A stretch of DNA of 64,000 nucleotides from NCBI GenBank assembly GCA_016788565.1, contig JAEUSP010000088.1:62001-126000 (forward strand), given 5' to 3'. Shown here in pieces: positions 16,648-23,831 of the stretch; position 1 is the stretch's first letter, and each line of letters begins with the position of its first letter. Position numbers and translations under genes: made by a program. Under the pieces are notes generated by a model. That model was not told the origin of the DNA. It did not search any database and saw only the letters and a program-made list of their open reading frames with translations. This DNA comes from Chlorobiota bacterium (GTDB lineage Bacteria; Bacteroidota; Ignavibacteria; OLB7).

Positions 16648-18243
16648 TCAGCGTGCAAAAAGCTGATCTATCCGCTGGCGCAACAACTGGCCCCGTTCGT
16701 GGCTGAATTTCAGCAGTGCGAACGGGGCTTTTGTTTGCAGCAGCTCGCCGCCGATTTCCGCATACGTGCCGGCCAACTCCGTCCGCGTCAGCACCACTAA
16801 TTGTTGGCTGTAAAAGTCAGCATTGCTGCCGCTCCGCTCCTCCCACTCCACGCCATGCAAGTACACCACCAAGCCACGGTGGAAAGTGCTTGGCACCGCA
16901 ATCCGCAACCCTGGCCGATAGACCTGCAGAACCCGCCCAACAATCAACATCTGCGCCGCCGGATCAAGAATCACCAACGTTGAATCTTCTTTTCGCCAGG
17001 TGGCTGCATCAATTACTTCCAGCCCGGCTGCCACGAAATTATCGTTGGCCCGCACGCGGGAAAGTGCTGGCAACAGCAGCGAAACCCCACGGCCAACCAC
17101 CGATTCCGCACGCTCTTCGGCTGTTCGATTCTGCGGCGCAAGCGCGGTGAAATATGGCGGCGTGTGGTACGGGGCCAAGAAGAAAATGGCAAGGTTTGCG
17201 GCAATCATCCCAGCAATCACGCTGGTTCTGCGCCAACGGTTTGGCTCGGTTGTGGCCAGCCAAGCCAGCACCATGCAGCAGGCGGGAAGGATCAGAAGGA
17301 AGTAGCCCTTGGAGTAAATCACCAACGCGAAGAAGAGTGAGGTGGGAACAACCCAACAGCAGAACAACGTTCGCCGGAACGTGAGGTGACGGAGTTGGCA
17401 GCGGGTCAAGGATCGCCACCGCAATGCCAGATAGCCCCACGCAAGGTTCAGCCCCCACAATGCAGCAATCGCAAACCCAGCCAGATTCCCAACAAACGTC
17501 CCCGCACTGGCAGTTGAAAGATTTGTTGCCGAACGGAGATACGCCAGCACGCCACCTTCTTCCCCAACAACCCAGGGGAGCCAACAGCCGAGGCCAATGC
17601 CGAATCCAGAAATAAGGTAGATGAGGGGATGGAGGGTGAGTTGCTGGTTGCGCCAGCGACTCCAGAGCAGAAATCCCAACGCGGGCGCAAGCAGCAAAAG
17701 TGAGGTCCCCCGGAACCCGGCGGCGGCCCCTGCGGCAACGCCCAGATAGAGCAACATCCTTCGGGATTTGCCAATCGCAAGCAGTATCAGCAGCGAAGAG
17801 CAGAGCGCGTCGAAAGCATAGTTTTCGGTGGTGATACCGTACAGGAAGAAGAGCGGATTGCACGCAAGAAGCAGCGCGGCGGCCCGTGCAACGGGTTTGT
17901 TGAATAACGTTGCTGCCAACCGATAACAAGCCCAAACGGCCGTTACCGACAACAGCATGATAACAAGAAGCATTCCGTGGTGGTGGTTGCCAACCAACCA
18001 AACCGATGCGCGGCAAAGAAGGATAAAAGCTGGATAGCCGGGGGCGTGGGGGCGTTCGGCAGCGATGGAGTAATCGCTGATGCCAAGCCAATAATTTCCC
18101 GAATCAAGCCCGGTGATGAAGGACTCCCAGCAAAGCCATTGGCAGAACGCCGTGAAAATAAGAAGCAGAGGAAGGAACCAAGGGCGGGCGGAAGGTGGAT
18201 CAAAAGCCACCGCTGGCAAGAACGAGGGGCGTGTGTTGGGCAT
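16648..18243 (-). CDS. Polytopic GT-C-type membrane glycosyltransferase-like protein
   Basis: A 531-residue integral membrane protein with roughly ten or more hydrophobic helices followed by a C-terminal soluble part of about 130 residues. The first periplasmic loop reads GLDSGNYWLGISDY then PHAPGYPAF. This resembles the DSGE...HPPGYP block of DUF2723 (TMEM260-like protein O-mannosyltransferases) and, more loosely, GT39/ArnT enzymes where a loop aspartate is catalytic. The likely role is transfer of a sugar from a lipid-linked donor onto protein or envelope glycan outside the membrane. The donor and acceptor are unknown. The gene is alone, with a hairpin just upstream that ends the anti-sigma transcript. 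Confidence 0.7.
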   Translation of the reverse strand: MPNTRPSFLPAVAFDPPSARPWFLPLLLIFTAFCQWLCWESFITGLDSGNYWLGISDYSIAAERPHAPGYPAFILLCRASVWLVGNHHHGMLLVIMLLSVTAVWACYRLAATLFNKPVARAAALLLACNPLFFLYGITTENYAFDALCSSLLILLAIGKSRRMLLYLGVAAGAAAGFRGTSLLLLAPALGFLLWSRWRNQQLTLHPLIYLISGFGIGLGCWLPWVVGEEGGVLAYLRSATNLSTASAGTFVGNLAGFAIAALWGLNLAWGYLALRWRSLTRCQLRHLTFRRTLFCCWVVPTSLFFALVIYSKGYFLLILPACCMVLAWLATTEPNRWRRTSVIAGMIAANLAIFFLAPYHTPPYFTALAPQNRTAEERAESVVGRGVSLLLPALSRVRANDNFVAAGLEVIDAATWRKEDSTLVILDPAAQMLIVGRVLQVYRPGLRIAVPSTFHRGLVVYLHGVEWEERSGSNADFYSQQLVVLTRTELAGTYAEIGGELLQTKAPFALLKFSHERGQLLRQRIDQLFAR

Positions 18244-18266
18244 GGATTATCCCGATTTCAAGCATT

Positions 18267-18290
18267 GCCCCATTGCTTCAACAATGGGGC
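18267..18290 (-). terminator. Hairpin downstream of the sigma/anti-sigma pair
   Basis: A perfect 9-bp stem (GCCCCATTG and its complement) with a 6-nt loop lies between the stop of the anti-sigma candidate and the start of the membrane glycosyltransferase-like gene. It lacks a clear T-run on the minus strand. Confidence 0.45.
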
Positions 18291-18320
18291 GCAACCTCCC
18301 CACCTTTCCCCCCTCCTATT

Positions 18321-18782
18321 TTACTTTTTTCTCCCCGGCCCGGTTGTTGGCTGGTGCTGCGTTGCTGGGGTTGGGATCGTGAAGGTATCGGCTGGATAGC
18401 CAAGATTATCGGGAGGACTTGGAATTTGCAAGGCGGGAACCTCCGACGGGAAATGTGAGGTGTCGGCTGGTGGAGCGGCTTTGCTCCGTACCGATTTTTT
18501 TGCGGCACGTTCAACAGTTGCGGTTCCTTTCACTGGGGCAACAACAGTGCTCTCGGTTTGGCCAAAGAAGAAGACGCAGAGGGCGACAACCACAGCAAGT
18601 GCGGCCACTCCTGAAGCTGTTCTCCACGAAAATCCGAACGGCCCCTTCCCTTTCCCGTTGGCGTTCTCCACTGCGTTTGCAATGCGGAACCCCATATCTG
18701 ATGGAGGCGCGACCGGCGGGATGTTGTTCAGCATTTGGTGGTACTGATCCCAGCCGTTTGGTGTATCTGGTAGATTGTTCAT
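18321..18782 (-). CDS. Putative membrane anti-sigma factor
   Basis: A 153-residue protein with a cytoplasmic N-terminus (about residues 1-52, opening MNNLPDTPNGWDQYHQMLNN), one membrane helix at about 53-72 (TASGVAALAVVVALCVFFFG) and a proline- and threonine-rich periplasmic tail ending PGRKK. It lies 108 bases downstream of the ECF sigma gene on the same strand, the usual place for the cognate anti-sigma factor. It lacks the HxxxCxxC zinc motif of ZAS-type anti-sigmas, so the call rests on topology and position. Confidence 0.55.
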   Translation of the reverse strand: MNNLPDTPNGWDQYHQMLNNIPPVAPPSDMGFRIANAVENANGKGKGPFGFSWRTASGVAALAVVVALCVFFFGQTESTVVAPVKGTATVERAAKKSVRSKAAPPADTSHFPSEVPALQIPSPPDNLGYPADTFTIPTPATQHQPTTGPGRKK

Positions 18783-18890
18783 ATCAATAAATCTGCTGTT
18801 GCTGTAACGTAGCTGCGAACTCTATTTTTCTCGCAGCCTTTTTCATTCTCTTCATGCCAGCCAAGGCATGGGGCATCGGGCGGTTATTCT

Positions 18891-19661
18891 TCACGCGTAC
18901 TCTTCTTTGTAGCCCAGGGCAATCATCGCCTTGCGGAAGGCCTCGCGAGCATCGAACACCCGTTTGCGGATTGCCCCTGGTTTCAGGTTCCACCCAAGCA
19001 CTTCGGCAATCTCTTCGTTCTCCAGCCCTTCGATGTCGCGCAGCATCACAATTTCCCGCTGGTTGGGGGTAATACGGCTTAAGGCTTGCTCCACCATTGC
19101 TCGCAAAATGGTTCCGTCGGTGGCCGCTTCGGGGTCGGTGAAGGTTCGCTGGGGCGCGGCAAAATCGTCAAGGTCACGGTCGCCATCCCAGCGGGTGATG
19201 GAGCGAACGATGGAGCGGACACTGCGGCGGCGCAGTTCGCTGAGTGCCTTGCGCCGGCCAATGGTAAACAGCCATGTGGAGAAACGGAACGTTGGCTGGT
19301 AGCTTTGCCGGCGTTCGTACAGCGACAACCACGTTTCCTGAACAACATCCTGGGTCCCCTCGACATCCCCCAGAATCCTGTACAAAAAATTAAACAAGCG
19401 GTTGTTGTACAGTTCCACCAGTTTTGCAACCGCTTTGGTATCCCCTTGCTGCACGCGCAGCATCAGGGTGTTCCCCACATCGGTTGTTTCTTCGGTTGCT
19501 GTGTTGGTCTCCGGCATCATGGCCGCCGAAGATACGACACTGCGCTCCATCTTCTGCCGCCGTTCCCCACGTTGCGATGAACAAACATGCACGCCACCGC
19601 GCTCGGCAGCCTCAGCAGCGGAAATCGGTTGGTCGCTAAGCAGGGCAAGCAGAGCGGACAT
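18891..19661 (-). CDS. ECF-type RNA polymerase sigma factor
   Basis: A 256-residue sigma-70 family protein of the ECF type. Region 2 spans about residues 80-155: DTKAVAKLVELYNNRLFNFLYRI, EGTQDVVQETWLSLY and FSTWLFTIGRRKALSELRRR. Region 4 follows a variable linker: LSRITPNQREIVMLRDIEGL, then NEEIAEVLGWNLKPGAIRKRVFDAREAF. The start was chosen at ATG 19661 because AAGGAG lies 10 bases upstream. This gives an unusual 50-residue N-terminal extension (MSALLALLSDQPISAAEAAE...). Internal ATGs at 19550 or 19520 would give a conventional ECF length. A GTAACG-N16-GTGTCT pair lies upstream, consistent with autoregulation. The next gene downstream is a probable membrane anti-sigma factor. Confidence 0.9.
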   Translation of the reverse strand: MSALLALLSDQPISAAEAAERGGVHVCSSQRGERRQKMERSVVSSAAMMPETNTATEETTDVGNTLMLRVQQGDTKAVAKLVELYNNRLFNFLYRILGDVEGTQDVVQETWLSLYERRQSYQPTFRFSTWLFTIGRRKALSELRRRSVRSIVRSITRWDGDRDLDDFAAPQRTFTDPEAATDGTILRAMVEQALSRITPNQREIVMLRDIEGLENEEIAEVLGWNLKPGAIRKRVFDAREAFRKAMIALGYKEEYA

Positions 19662-19724
19662 GGCGTGCAGGCTCCTTTGTGAGCTAAATGTTTTCTGGAG
19701 AGAACGGCCAGTGAATTCAGCCGG

Positions 19725-19752
19725 AGACACTCGCAAGCGTTGCCTGCGTTAC
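19725..19752 (-). promoter_or_regulatory. Candidate ECF-type promoter, GTAACG-N16-GTGTCT
   Basis: On the minus strand GTAACG and GTGTCT are exactly 16 bases apart, ending about 63 bases before the chosen ATG of the sigma gene. The same GTAAC-N16-GT arrangement stands before the sigma-like gene at 2 kb. The 16-bp spacing is typical of ECF promoters, so autoregulation is the simplest reading. Confidence 0.45.
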
Positions 19753-19891
19753 GCGGTTGGGAAGGCTGGGATTGTGGTGTTGATTGAGGGTGAGTTACGG
19801 GGGTGAGCAACGGCAAAAAGGCGATTTCCAAAGGAAGGAACCCGCCGCTAACTTGGTTGTTATAAAAGGGATTGAACGCCTGCTTGCCGTG

Positions 19892-19981
19892 CTATCCGAT
19901 CACGGCCAATACCACCGCAGCAACGATGGTCCCCCAAACAAGGGCGTAGGAGAAACGGCGTGCAAATTGAAGTGCGTACAT
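19892..19981 (-). CDS. Possible 29-residue single-span membrane protein
   Basis: The only coding candidate in the 550 bases between the sigma gene and hprK. It encodes MYALQFARRFSYALVWGTIV followed by AAVVLAVIG: a short basic amphipathic N-terminus and one hydrophobic helix of about 16 residues. CGGAG lies about 5 bases before the ATG. The orientation is that of hprK, whose stop is 230 bases upstream. The pattern is typical of very small membrane proteins, but a chance frame of 30 codons cannot be excluded. Nothing else is recognisable between 19753 and 20214. Confidence 0.35.
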   Translation of the reverse strand: MYALQFARRFSYALVWGTIVAAVVLAVIG

Positions 19982-20214
19982 TCGGAACTCCGAAGGTCTC
20001 TGTTGGCCAACAGGAAGAACGCCAACGGTTGAAGTTGAAAGGGACAGATGAGCAGAAAGGGCTGCGGCCAACGGCTGGAATCACCAGCAGAAGCGCAGCG
20101 TGCTTGAACAGGTTCGCAAATATACAGCCATTCTTCCGTGACGCATCGTCCGTGGCGAAAAATCACGAAACTGTAATCTTTACTTCACCTCACCTAAAGC
20201 TCACACTTCAAGTA

Positions 20215-21240
20215 TTACTCAAAATCATGCTCGAAATAGGGAATAGATCTGTCGCCCGTCCTCCCTTTCCCCGATGATTTTTGGGCGATTGCCTCTTGCA
20301 GCTTTTCGGCAAACACTTTGGCTGGATTGTAGCCGTAATGCTTCAGCAGATAATTCAGCGCGATCACCTCGGCAATGACGGTGATGTTTTTACCGGAAAA
20401 AATTGGAAGCCGAACCAACGGAAGCTCCACCCCCAGCAGTAAGGTTTCGTCGTCGTCAAGCCCGGTGCGGGTGTATTCGGTTGTGGGGTCCCACTCCTCC
20501 AGCTTCACAATCAGCTCCACCCGTTTTTGGAAACGGATTGCGCGAATGCCGAACATCTGGCGAATATCAATCAGCCCCAATCCACGCACTTCCATGAAAT
20601 GCTGCGTCAGGGTTGTTCCGGCCCCCATCAGAATCCCCTCCCCTTTTCGTGTGACCATCACAACGTCGTCGGCAACAAGGCGGTGGCCACGCTCGACAAG
20701 GTCCAGGGCTATCTCACTTTTGCCGATTCCCGAGCGCCCAACGAACAGAATGCCAGCCCCGTACACATCCACAAACGCACCGTGGATTGGGGCGTAGGCA
20801 CTGAACTGGTCGTCCAGGAAATCGCCAAGAAAATAGACGGCTTTTGTGGTTTCGTGCGGAGTGGTAAAAACGGGGATGCCACGCTGGGTGGCAATCTGAA
20901 GCAACTCAGGCTCTAAGCCATTTCCTGAAGTGAGAATCAAGCAGGGGACATCGAACATCAGCACCGTGCGGAACGCTTCGATTCTTCGCTCCATCGGCAA
21001 ACTTTTCAGGTAGTAGAACTCGGTGTTGCCAATCACCTGCACCCGGTGGTAGCTGAACAGCTTGGTGTAGCCGGTCAGTGCCAACTGGGGGCGGTGCAGG
21101 TTTTTGTCGGTGATCAGTTTCTCCCGCCCCACACCTTCGTTTAGCGGAGTAAGCGCAAACCGTTCGCGGCATTCATCGGCAAGGAACCCAACGGTGATGC
21201 TTTCCTTTCGGATTTCTTGGATATTCTCAAAAACAGGCAT
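20215..21240 (-). CDS. hprK: HPr kinase/phosphorylase
   Basis: A 341-residue bifunctional enzyme that phosphorylates and dephosphorylates a serine of HPr. The N-terminal domain includes CLILTSGNGLEPELL. The catalytic domain has the H153 loop (PIHGAFVDVYG), the Walker A motif GRSGIGKS (168-175), and RLVADDVV. The family signature EVRGLGLIDIRQMFG and the C-terminal NYLLKHYGYNPAKVF follow. Length is slightly above the usual 310-320, with a polar C-terminal tail. In Bacteroidota/Chlorobiota it usually occurs without a full sugar PTS and is taken as part of a regulatory PTS. The hpf gene lies upstream on the same strand but is separated by a terminator-like hairpin, so hprK probably has its own promoter. 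Confidence 0.93.
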   Translation of the reverse strand: MPVFENIQEIRKESITVGFLADECRERFALTPLNEGVGREKLITDKNLHRPQLALTGYTKLFSYHRVQVIGNTEFYYLKSLPMERRIEAFRTVLMFDVPCLILTSGNGLEPELLQIATQRGIPVFTTPHETTKAVYFLGDFLDDQFSAYAPIHGAFVDVYGAGILFVGRSGIGKSEIALDLVERGHRLVADDVVMVTRKGEGILMGAGTTLTQHFMEVRGLGLIDIRQMFGIRAIRFQKRVELIVKLEEWDPTTEYTRTGLDDDETLLLGVELPLVRLPIFSGKNITVIAEVIALNYLLKHYGYNPAKVFAEKLQEAIAQKSSGKGRTGDRSIPYFEHDFE

Positions 21241-21334
21241 AGCAATGTGGTTTGGATTAGGCGGGACGCAGAGCGCGTGGCGCGCAAGTTATCGAAGCTG
21301 GGGGGAATGAACCGGAACGTGGCCGAACAAAACA

Positions 21335-21365
21335 AACGGAGGGCTGCCGGTTGCAGCCCTCCGTT
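21335..21365 (-). terminator. Intrinsic terminator of hpf
   Basis: A perfect 13-bp stem (AACGGAGGGCTGC) with a 5-nt loop; on the minus strand it is followed by TTGTTTTGTT. It lies 44 bases past the stop of the hibernation factor gene and before hprK. Confidence 0.8.
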
Positions 21366-21408
21366 CTGGTTTGCCAGTTGGCACAACGTGCTTGGCGTTC
21401 ATCAATGC

Positions 21409-21750
21409 TCAGTAAATCGTTCCGATTTGCGGTTCTGGTTTCTGCGGGTGATGTCGGCTGTCCTGACGTTTTTGTTTGTACTTGACCAGCATCCGCTCAA
21501 GTTTATCCACACAGCCCGCGATTGATTTTTTGAATTCGTCGGTTCGCTCCTTCACAACAAGGCGGTCTTTGTTGACAAACAGGCTGATTTCCGCCGCCTT
21601 ATCTATCCCCAACTTCGTCTCATCCTCCAGGATGATGTCTGCCCCTAAAATTCCATCATAGACGTGTGTTAGGCTTCGAACCGCATCTTCGGCGAACTGC
21701 TGCAAATCGGGGCGTGCCTTGAAATGGCGCGCTGTGAGCTTGATGTTCAT
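21409..21750 (-). CDS. hpf: Ribosome hibernation-promoting factor, short HPF/YfiA family
   Basis: A 113-residue protein of the short HPF/RaiA type that binds the 30S decoding region in stationary phase and promotes inactive ribosomes. It opens MNIKLTARHFKARPDLQQFA, followed by EISLFVNKDRLVVKERTDEF, matching the beta-alpha-beta-beta-beta-alpha fold. The second helix, SIAGCVDKLERMLVKYKQK, carries the basic residues that contact rRNA. A polar tail of about 20 residues follows but not the extra dimerisation domain of long HPF. It is a monocistronic-looking gene with its own terminator. Confidence 0.9.
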   Translation of the reverse strand: MNIKLTARHFKARPDLQQFAEDAVRSLTHVYDGILGADIILEDETKLGIDKAAEISLFVNKDRLVVKERTDEFKKSIAGCVDKLERMLVKYKQKRQDSRHHPQKPEPQIGTIY

Positions 21751-21797
21751 AACGTCTGCTCCTGCTGTATTTATGGTGATCGAGAATCCAGCTCCTG

Positions 21798-22697
21798 CTA
21801 TCGTTTCCGCAGCAGCTGGAAGTTAAGCCCGATGGTGATCGTGAATCCCCCCATCTGAAGCGTTGTGCTTCGTTCGGGAAGTTTCGGAAGACCACGCGAT
21901 CTGGTAATAATCGGTTGAAAAACGTCCTGGCGCACCGGGACTATGCTGAAGCCTGCCTCGATGCACATCCCACGGATTGGACGCTGCACCGAGCGGTCGA
22001 ACCGCAAGTCCAACCCAGCATACACTTTCCCGCCCACGCCCACCTCCCAGCCATCGGAGTTAATAGCTGGGCGATAATATCCAGCTTGTGCTTGCTCACG
22101 TGTGGTGGTGTTCCACACCACCGATGAGACCACAGGACCGGCAAGCACCCCAACGTAGCTGGTAAACTGCGACCGCACCGGGGCGAACTCCACCCCCACA
22201 AACAATGGCAATGCCTTCACCGAAAAATCCTCCACCACGGTTGCAACCACCGTCCCTTGCCCGGTTGAGTCGGCGGCTTCTGGGCTTCGCGAAACGTCGT
22301 AGATATCAACAACGCTGCTTCCAAAATAGGTTCCAGCTCCAACCGCACGGAAGTCTTCGGTAAGGCCGAACCGTAGCGATAGCACTGGAGCCGGGATTGC
22401 CGGAAATCCGGTGATGGCCCCGCCAAGTTTTCGGTACTCACCAAACAGCGTCCCCCCGCCTGGGGCTGTGATAACTTCCAGCCCAACGGTGACAATATCC
22501 AAAAGCTGAGCGCGCGGCGCGTGGTGGTGGTGCAGGCTGTCGTTTTCGGTGAGTATTGTGACACGAGTGCCATCAGGTTCCTGGGCCAGTGCTGTTGGTG
22601 CTGCCGGAAAATACAGTCCGGCCATACAAAAGGCAACAACCTGGACGCACCGGACAAAGATTTTATTGCTGGAATGAAAAAGAGACGTTGGCATCAA
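21798..22697 (-). CDS. Secreted outer-membrane beta-barrel-like protein
   Basis: A 299-residue protein with a signal peptide (hydrophobic residues about 15-38, ending ALAQ), a short histidine cluster (SLHHHHAP, about 55-62) and then alternating beta strands with many glycines: VGLEVITAPGGGTLFGEYRK, PVLSLRFGLTEDFRAVGAGT, YVGVLAGPVVSSVVW and GVGGKVYAGLDLRFD. The C-terminal strand FTITIGLNFQLLRKR fits an outer-membrane barrel closing strand. No family name is recognised. Its start codon overlaps the stop of the recombinase gene by four bases, so translation is coupled, although a functional link is not evident. Confidence 0.6.
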   Translation of the reverse strand: MMPTSLFHSSNKIFVRCVQVVAFCMAGLYFPAAPTALAQEPDGTRVTILTENDSLHHHHAPRAQLLDIVTVGLEVITAPGGGTLFGEYRKLGGAITGFPAIPAPVLSLRFGLTEDFRAVGAGTYFGSSVVDIYDVSRSPEAADSTGQGTVVATVVEDFSVKALPLFVGVEFAPVRSQFTSYVGVLAGPVVSSVVWNTTTREQAQAGYYRPAINSDGWEVGVGGKVYAGLDLRFDRSVQRPIRGMCIEAGFSIVPVRQDVFQPIITRSRGLPKLPERSTTLQMGGFTITIGLNFQLLRKR

Positions 22698-23641
22698 GAT
22701 TCCTGTTGGTTCGGCGGGGTTCCTTCGTCGGTGGCGCGTGGGTGGGCAAGATTGTAGGCGTTTTTCAGCCGCTCGATGGTGACGTGGGTATAAATCTGGG
22801 TGCTGCTTAACGAGGAATGCCCCAACAACTCACCCACCTCGCGGATTCCCGCGCCGGCATCCAACAAATGGGTGGCAAAACTGTGACGCAGCACGTGCGG
22901 GCTTTTCTTTTTTTGCTCGGTGATCCCCTTCATGTAGCGGCTCACCACGCGGTAAATTCCACCGCCATCGAACGGGTTGCCACGGTTGGTGAGGAACAGA
23001 GCGTCGGGCAGGCCATCGGCTACCAACTCCATGCGGACGTTCAGATATTCGCGCAGTGCGTTGGCGGCATCGCGGCCAAAGGGGACAATCCGCTCCTTCC
23101 CCCCTTTGCCCGTCACTTTCATGGTGTTGTTGGCGTGGTTCACGTCCCGCAACCGGATACCACAAAGCTCGGCACGGCGAAGCCCGGTGGAGTAGAATAA
23201 TTCAAGAATGGCAGCATCCCGTTTGCCGTTGGTGGTTGTGGTGTCGGGGGCCAGCATCAGGTTTTCTGCTTCGTTCGCGCTCAGCACGGTGGGAAGCCGT
23301 TGTTCGGGGCGCGGGGCCACCACCAGCGCGGCTGGGTTCGATTCAATCCACTCCATCTGGCGGCAAAATTTGGTGAACGATTTCAGCGCGGCAAGCCTTC
23401 TGCCAATGGTCCGCCGCGACTGCCCGGCTTTGTGCAACGCTGCAATGAAACCACGAACCTCACGCGGGGTTACATCCCCCAGCATCGGTAAGTCCACGCC
23501 AAGCACATTCCGCAGATGTTCGGTAAACCGCTCAAGGTCCCCCTGGTACGCCTCGATGGTTTTTGGTGAGTAGCGTTGCTGAAGCTCCAGATGCTCCAAA
23601 AATTGGCGCACGGCAATGTGAAATGGGATTGGCTGCTGCAT
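22694..23641 (-). CDS. xerC: Tyrosine recombinase XerC/XerD type
   Basis: A 315-residue integrase-family recombinase. The N-terminal SAM-like DNA-binding domain holds FLEHLELQQRYSPKTIEAYQ. The catalytic domain carries the full set of active-site residues: R in TGLRRAELC, K in GKGGKER, HxxR in PHVLRHSFATHLL, H in LGHSSLSSTQ and the nucleophile Y in IYTHV. Length is normal for chromosome-dimer resolution recombinases (about 300), and no phage genes are near, so a housekeeping Xer role at dif is favoured over an integrase. Whether it is XerC, XerD or a single XerH-like protein cannot be decided here. It is the first gene of a two-gene unit with the barrel protein. Confidence 0.88.
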   Translation of the reverse strand: MQQPIPFHIAVRQFLEHLELQQRYSPKTIEAYQGDLERFTEHLRNVLGVDLPMLGDVTPREVRGFIAALHKAGQSRRTIGRRLAALKSFTKFCRQMEWIESNPAALVVAPRPEQRLPTVLSANEAENLMLAPDTTTTNGKRDAAILELFYSTGLRRAELCGIRLRDVNHANNTMKVTGKGGKERIVPFGRDAANALREYLNVRMELVADGLPDALFLTNRGNPFDGGGIYRVVSRYMKGITEQKKKSPHVLRHSFATHLLDAGAGIREVGELLGHSSLSSTQIYTHVTIERLKNAYNLAHPRATDEGTPPNQQES

Positions 23642-23831
23642 GGATTGCTCTGCTTGTACAGATTCTGTTTGTTGGGGAAATCACGGTGGCAATCTACATG
23701 AATCATTTGGTGGGACAACCCACTCGGCACGGCAGAAACTCCGTTTGCCAGCATCATTTTTTTCCCGTTCTTGCTCACCGTCAGAATCATTGAGCAAACC
23801 GTTCTTCTTCATCGCATTTCACGCTGGCTCC

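Noticed and set aside
19960-20277. 105-codon plus-strand frame before the hprK stop
   Set aside because: No domain, low-quality composition, and it overlaps the 3' end of hprK on the other strand.
22694-23641. Xer recombinase considered as an integrase of a mobile element
   Set aside because: No attachment-site repeats, excisionase or phage genes are adjacent; length and motifs fit a housekeeping XerC/D.
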